A DNA stretch of 53,386 nt, taken from an uncultured Acetobacteraceae bacterium (GTDB lineage Bacteria > Pseudomonadota > Alphaproteobacteria > Acetobacterales > Acetobacteraceae). Positions 51,137-53,386 of the stretch are shown in pieces. The stretch's first letter is position 1, and each line of letters opens with the position of its first letter. The stretch covers positions 1 to 53,386 of the forward strand of contig CALMVO010000066.1 in NCBI GenBank assembly GCA_937873205.1. The letters are read 5' to 3'. Position numbers and translations under genes: made by a program. Below the pieces are notes generated by a model. It was not told the origin of the DNA. It searched no databases and worked only from the letters and a program-made list of their open reading frames with translations.

Positions 51137-52144
51137 TCAGCTGAACAGCAGCGCCGACATCTTACGGCGCGCGATCAGCGTCGCCGGTTCCTCGAAGCCC
51201 CACGCCTCGAAAAAGCGGATCAGCTGCAGCCGGGCGGCGCCCTCGTTCCAGCTGCGATCGCGGCGCAGGATCTCCAGCAGCGCGTCCGCCGCTTCGGCGC
51301 GCTGGCCCAGCCCGTTCAGACCGGTCGCCAGCTCGTAGCGCGCCGCGTGGTCGTCGGCGTCCGCCGCCAGCCGTGCGCGGATGCCGTCCAGCCCGTCGGC
51401 GACGCGGCGGCCCTCCTCGGCGAGCGCCAGCGCCGAGCCGGCACCCGTGATCTCGGCATGGCCGGCGATCTTGGCCGGCACCTGCTCCAGCGCCGACTTG
51501 GCGCCGTCTTCGTCGCCCAGAGCCAGCAGCGCCCGGATCAGGCCGCCCCAGCCCTCCGGGCTCTCCGGCTCCTGCTCCAGCAGCGCCGAGAACAGCGCCG
51601 CCGCTTCCTCGACCTGTCCCTCGTCCAGCGCCAGCCGCGCTTCCGCCAGCAGGTCGGCCGACGGCATGGCGCCGCCCGCGGCCTTCAGCAGGGACTCGAC
51701 GAAGCGCTTGATCTCGCTCTCGGACTGGGCACCCTGGAACATGTCCAGGATCTGGCCCTGCCAGAACGCGGCCACGGTCGGCACCGACTGCAGCGGCAGG
51801 CCGAGCTGGGAAAGCTGGCCGACCAGGGCGCGGTTGGCGTCCACGTCGATCTTGACCAGCTTGATGCGGCCGCCGGCGGCGCGGGTGACTTTCTCCAGCG
51901 CCGGCGTCAGCGTCTTGCAGGGTCCGCACCAGGTCGCCCAGAAATCAACCAGCACCGGCACGCGCCGGCTGTCCTCGATGACGTCGGCCATGAAGGTGCG
52001 CTGGTCGCCGTCGACGATGATGTCGGCATCGGCACCGGCACTGGCACCAGCACTGGGGGCGATCCCGCCCTGGTCCTGGACCCGGCCGGCCGCTGGGCCG
52101 GGAGCCGCACCCGCCTTCGCCGACTGGCCGATGATGTAGTCCAT
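51137..52144 (-). CDS. Thioredoxin-TPR chaperone (CnoX/YbbN-like)
   Basis: A 335-residue protein with a thioredoxin domain followed by TPR-like helical repeats. DFWATWCGPCKTLTPALEKV holds an active CGPC site, unlike the E. coli CnoX SxxC version; VPTVAAFWQGQILDMFQGA ends the domain. ARLALDEGQVEEAAALFSAL and ARYELATGLNGLGQRAEAAD are repeat helices. It belongs to the holdase/redox chaperone family, so it may shield and repair oxidised proteins. A Gly/Ala-rich N-terminal extension of about 45 residues comes first. It heads the LON and Trm112 cluster. Confidence 0.92.
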   Translation of the reverse strand: MDYIIGQSAKAGAAPGPAAGRVQDQGGIAPSAGASAGADADIIVDGDQRTFMADVIEDSRRVPVLVDFWATWCGPCKTLTPALEKVTRAAGGRIKLVKIDVDANRALVGQLSQLGLPLQSVPTVAAFWQGQILDMFQGAQSESEIKRFVESLLKAAGGAMPSADLLAEARLALDEGQVEEAAALFSALLEQEPESPEGWGGLIRALLALGDEDGAKSALEQVPAKIAGHAEITGAGSALALAEEGRRVADGLDGIRARLAADADDHAARYELATGLNGLGQRAEAADALLEILRRDRSWNEGAARLQLIRFFEAWGFEEPATLIARRKMSALLFS

Positions 52145-52317
52145 GTGGTTCGATCCCGTGCCGTGGATGACGTGGCGTCGCCGCAACCTGCTTTGGCGGG
52201 TAACATTGTCGCACGCCGTGTCCGGCGCAAGCCGCGGCCGGCGGCGACCCCCTATGCCGCTGCGAGGCCTCTTGTCTCGGCGTGCAAACGCCTCTAAGAC
52301 CCGCGACCGAACGGAGC

Positions 52318-52392
52318 GCGGGCGTAGCTCAGGGGTAGAGCACAACCTTGCCAAGGTTGGGGTCGAGGGTTCGAATCCCTTCGCCCGCTCCA
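52318..52392 (+). tRNA. tRNA-Gly (anticodon GCC)
   Basis: A complete cloverleaf: acceptor arm gcgggcg pairing with cgcccgc, D-arm gtagctcaggggtagagc, anticodon stem caacc/ggttg with anticodon GCC at 52350-52352, T-arm gagggttcgaatccctt and encoded CCA at 52390-52392. It is single and divergent from the cnoX-like gene. Confidence 0.98.
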
Positions 52393-52726
52393 GATCGTGC
52401 CCGATCCCCAATGAGGCGCATGCGCCTCATACCTGGATGGTTCCGAAATATCCGGCAGAGGTCGGTGACCGCGCCCGCCGGTCGGCCTGTCCGAGCCGAG
52501 GCGCACCCCGGAGCCCGGCCGATTACGATCGAGCCCGCCGCACGGCAGCGCGGGGTTTCCACGCATGGATCGTCCCGTCCAAGCACTGCCTGCATCAGCC
52601 AGGACGCAATCCTGCTTCACGGGAACGTGACCCAGGACCGTCCATGCGGCGACCGCCTTGTTCATTGTGCACTGCACCCGACGCGCCGGTCTCGCCGGCA
52701 TGCCGCGCTCCGGACGCGTGACAGTG
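52393..52726. other. Intergenic region between tRNA-Gly and the cydC remnant
   Basis: About 330 bases in which I see no gene supported by a start site or motif. Open frames here are of low-complexity composition. No terminator hairpin with a T-run follows the tRNA. Confidence 0.45.
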
Positions 52727-53332
52727 ATGGTCGAGAACTCGCTTTCCGTGCTGCTGGCCCGCCTCGACACCCTCTACCTCCGCGTGGCCGCGCTGCTGAG
52801 CACGTCGCTGCTGGTGGGCTTCCTGGCCCTGTTCAGCGGCGCTGCGGCGCTGGTGCTGGCGGCCGGCCTCGTGGGCGCAGGCGTGGCGCTGCCGCTGGCG
52901 GGCCGGGGCGGCGGGTGGTGGCGATCCGTGCCGAGCTGCGCAGCGCTGTGCGGCAAGACGGTGCGCGGATCGTGCAGCGTAGTGGGGCAGCAGACGCACC
53001 TGTTCAACACCAGCATCCGCGAGAACCTGAGGCTGGCGCGGCCGGATGCGGCCGACGACGAGCTGCTGCGGGCGCTGCGCCGCGCTGCCGGACGGACTCT
53101 CGACCGTGGTCGGCGAGAACGGCGCGCGCTTCTCGGGCGGCTAGGCGCGCCGGCTGGCGATCGCGCGCGCCTTCCTCCGGGACGCGCCGATCCTGCTGCT
53201 CGACGAGCCGACCGAGGGGCTGGATCCGGCCTCCGAACTGGCGGTGCTGGACGGGCTGGCGACGCTAATGCGCGGCCGCACCACGATCCTGATCACCAAC
53301 CGCCCGCAGGCGCTGGCCGGGCTGTTCCATTA
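52727..53332 (+). pseudogene. Degraded cydC (cytochrome bd/thiol exporter ABC subunit) remnant
   Basis: The first segment (SVLLARLDTLYLRVAALL, VGFLALFSGAAALVLAAGL) is a membrane part of CydC. It is joined within about 30 codons to nucleotide-binding domain sequence (VGQQTHLFNTSIRENLRL), so some 270 residues are missing. Then at about 53090 the frame shifts, and LPDGLSTVVGENGARFSGG is followed by an amber codon (tag) where LSGGQ should be. The frame after it still reads ARRLAIARAFLRDAPILLLD and EPTEGLDPAS, the Walker B region. So deletion, frameshift and nonsense are all present, or the contig end is misassembled. Confidence 0.65.
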
Positions 53333-53339
53333 GGAAGAA

Positions 53340-53386
<47 letters not shown>

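Overview
The window is GC-rich, tightly packed alphaproteobacterial chromosome, most likely from the Acetobacteraceae (Rhodospirillales). The clues are a complete cyoABCD quinol oxidase operon, a sorbosone-dehydrogenase-type secreted enzyme, the sppA-ihfB pair, a galactofuranose (Galf) locus, a class III formaldehyde/alcohol dehydrogenase, and many copies of a two-hairpin extragenic palindrome. The placement is inferred from gene content, not from a database search.

Layout. 1-5.1 kb: small genes, a frameshifted CDP-alcohol phosphotransferase, an exported methyltransferase-like protein, an RluA pseudouridine synthase, a fosmidomycin-resistance-type MFS pump and a sirtuin. 5.1-10 kb: a decayed AT-richer gene, ftsK, and divergently sppA and ihfB. 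10-13 kb: motB-motA facing a NUDIX/free-methionine-sulfoxide-reductase pair. 13-17 kb: cyoABCD on the minus strand. 17-21 kb: an exported ferritin-like protein and a sedolisin (S53) protease. 21-29 kb: a sulfotransferase, a MOSC protein, a lone GspH-like pseudopilin, and a Galf locus (GlfT2-like glycosyltransferase, an unknown HExxH protein, UDP-galactopyranose mutase, a second glycosyltransferase). 29-37 kb: a sorbosone dehydrogenase, a GST with one frameshift, and a complete BMP/nucleoside-type ABC importer. 37-45 kb: signal peptidase I, MAPEG protein, DctA-like carrier, glutathione-dependent formaldehyde dehydrogenase, a Ser/Ala-rich His6 protein, YjbQ, ornithine aminotransferase, a phosphoesterase, SerB and MiaA. 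45-50 kb: ilvB-ilvH-ilvC, then a GNAT. 50-52.4 kb: cnoX-like thioredoxin, LON-substrate-binding-domain protein and Trm112-like protein, then a tRNA-Gly(GCC). The right end holds a wrecked cydC remnant and a 47-base poly-G tail that looks technical.

The metabolic theme is housekeeping: branched-chain amino acid synthesis, quinol-oxidase respiration, envelope biogenesis and export, and nucleoside uptake. No mobile element, CRISPR array or classical defence system is visible. The least explained signals are the dispersed two-hairpin repeat family (ten full or partial copies, two of them read into gene 3' ends and two inside apparent operons), a nested dyad at the miaA end just before ilvB, and the unknown HExxH protein inside the Galf locus. 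Several frameshifts, at least one in a homopolymer, together with the poly-G tail, mean base-level errors should be excluded before calling pseudogenes.
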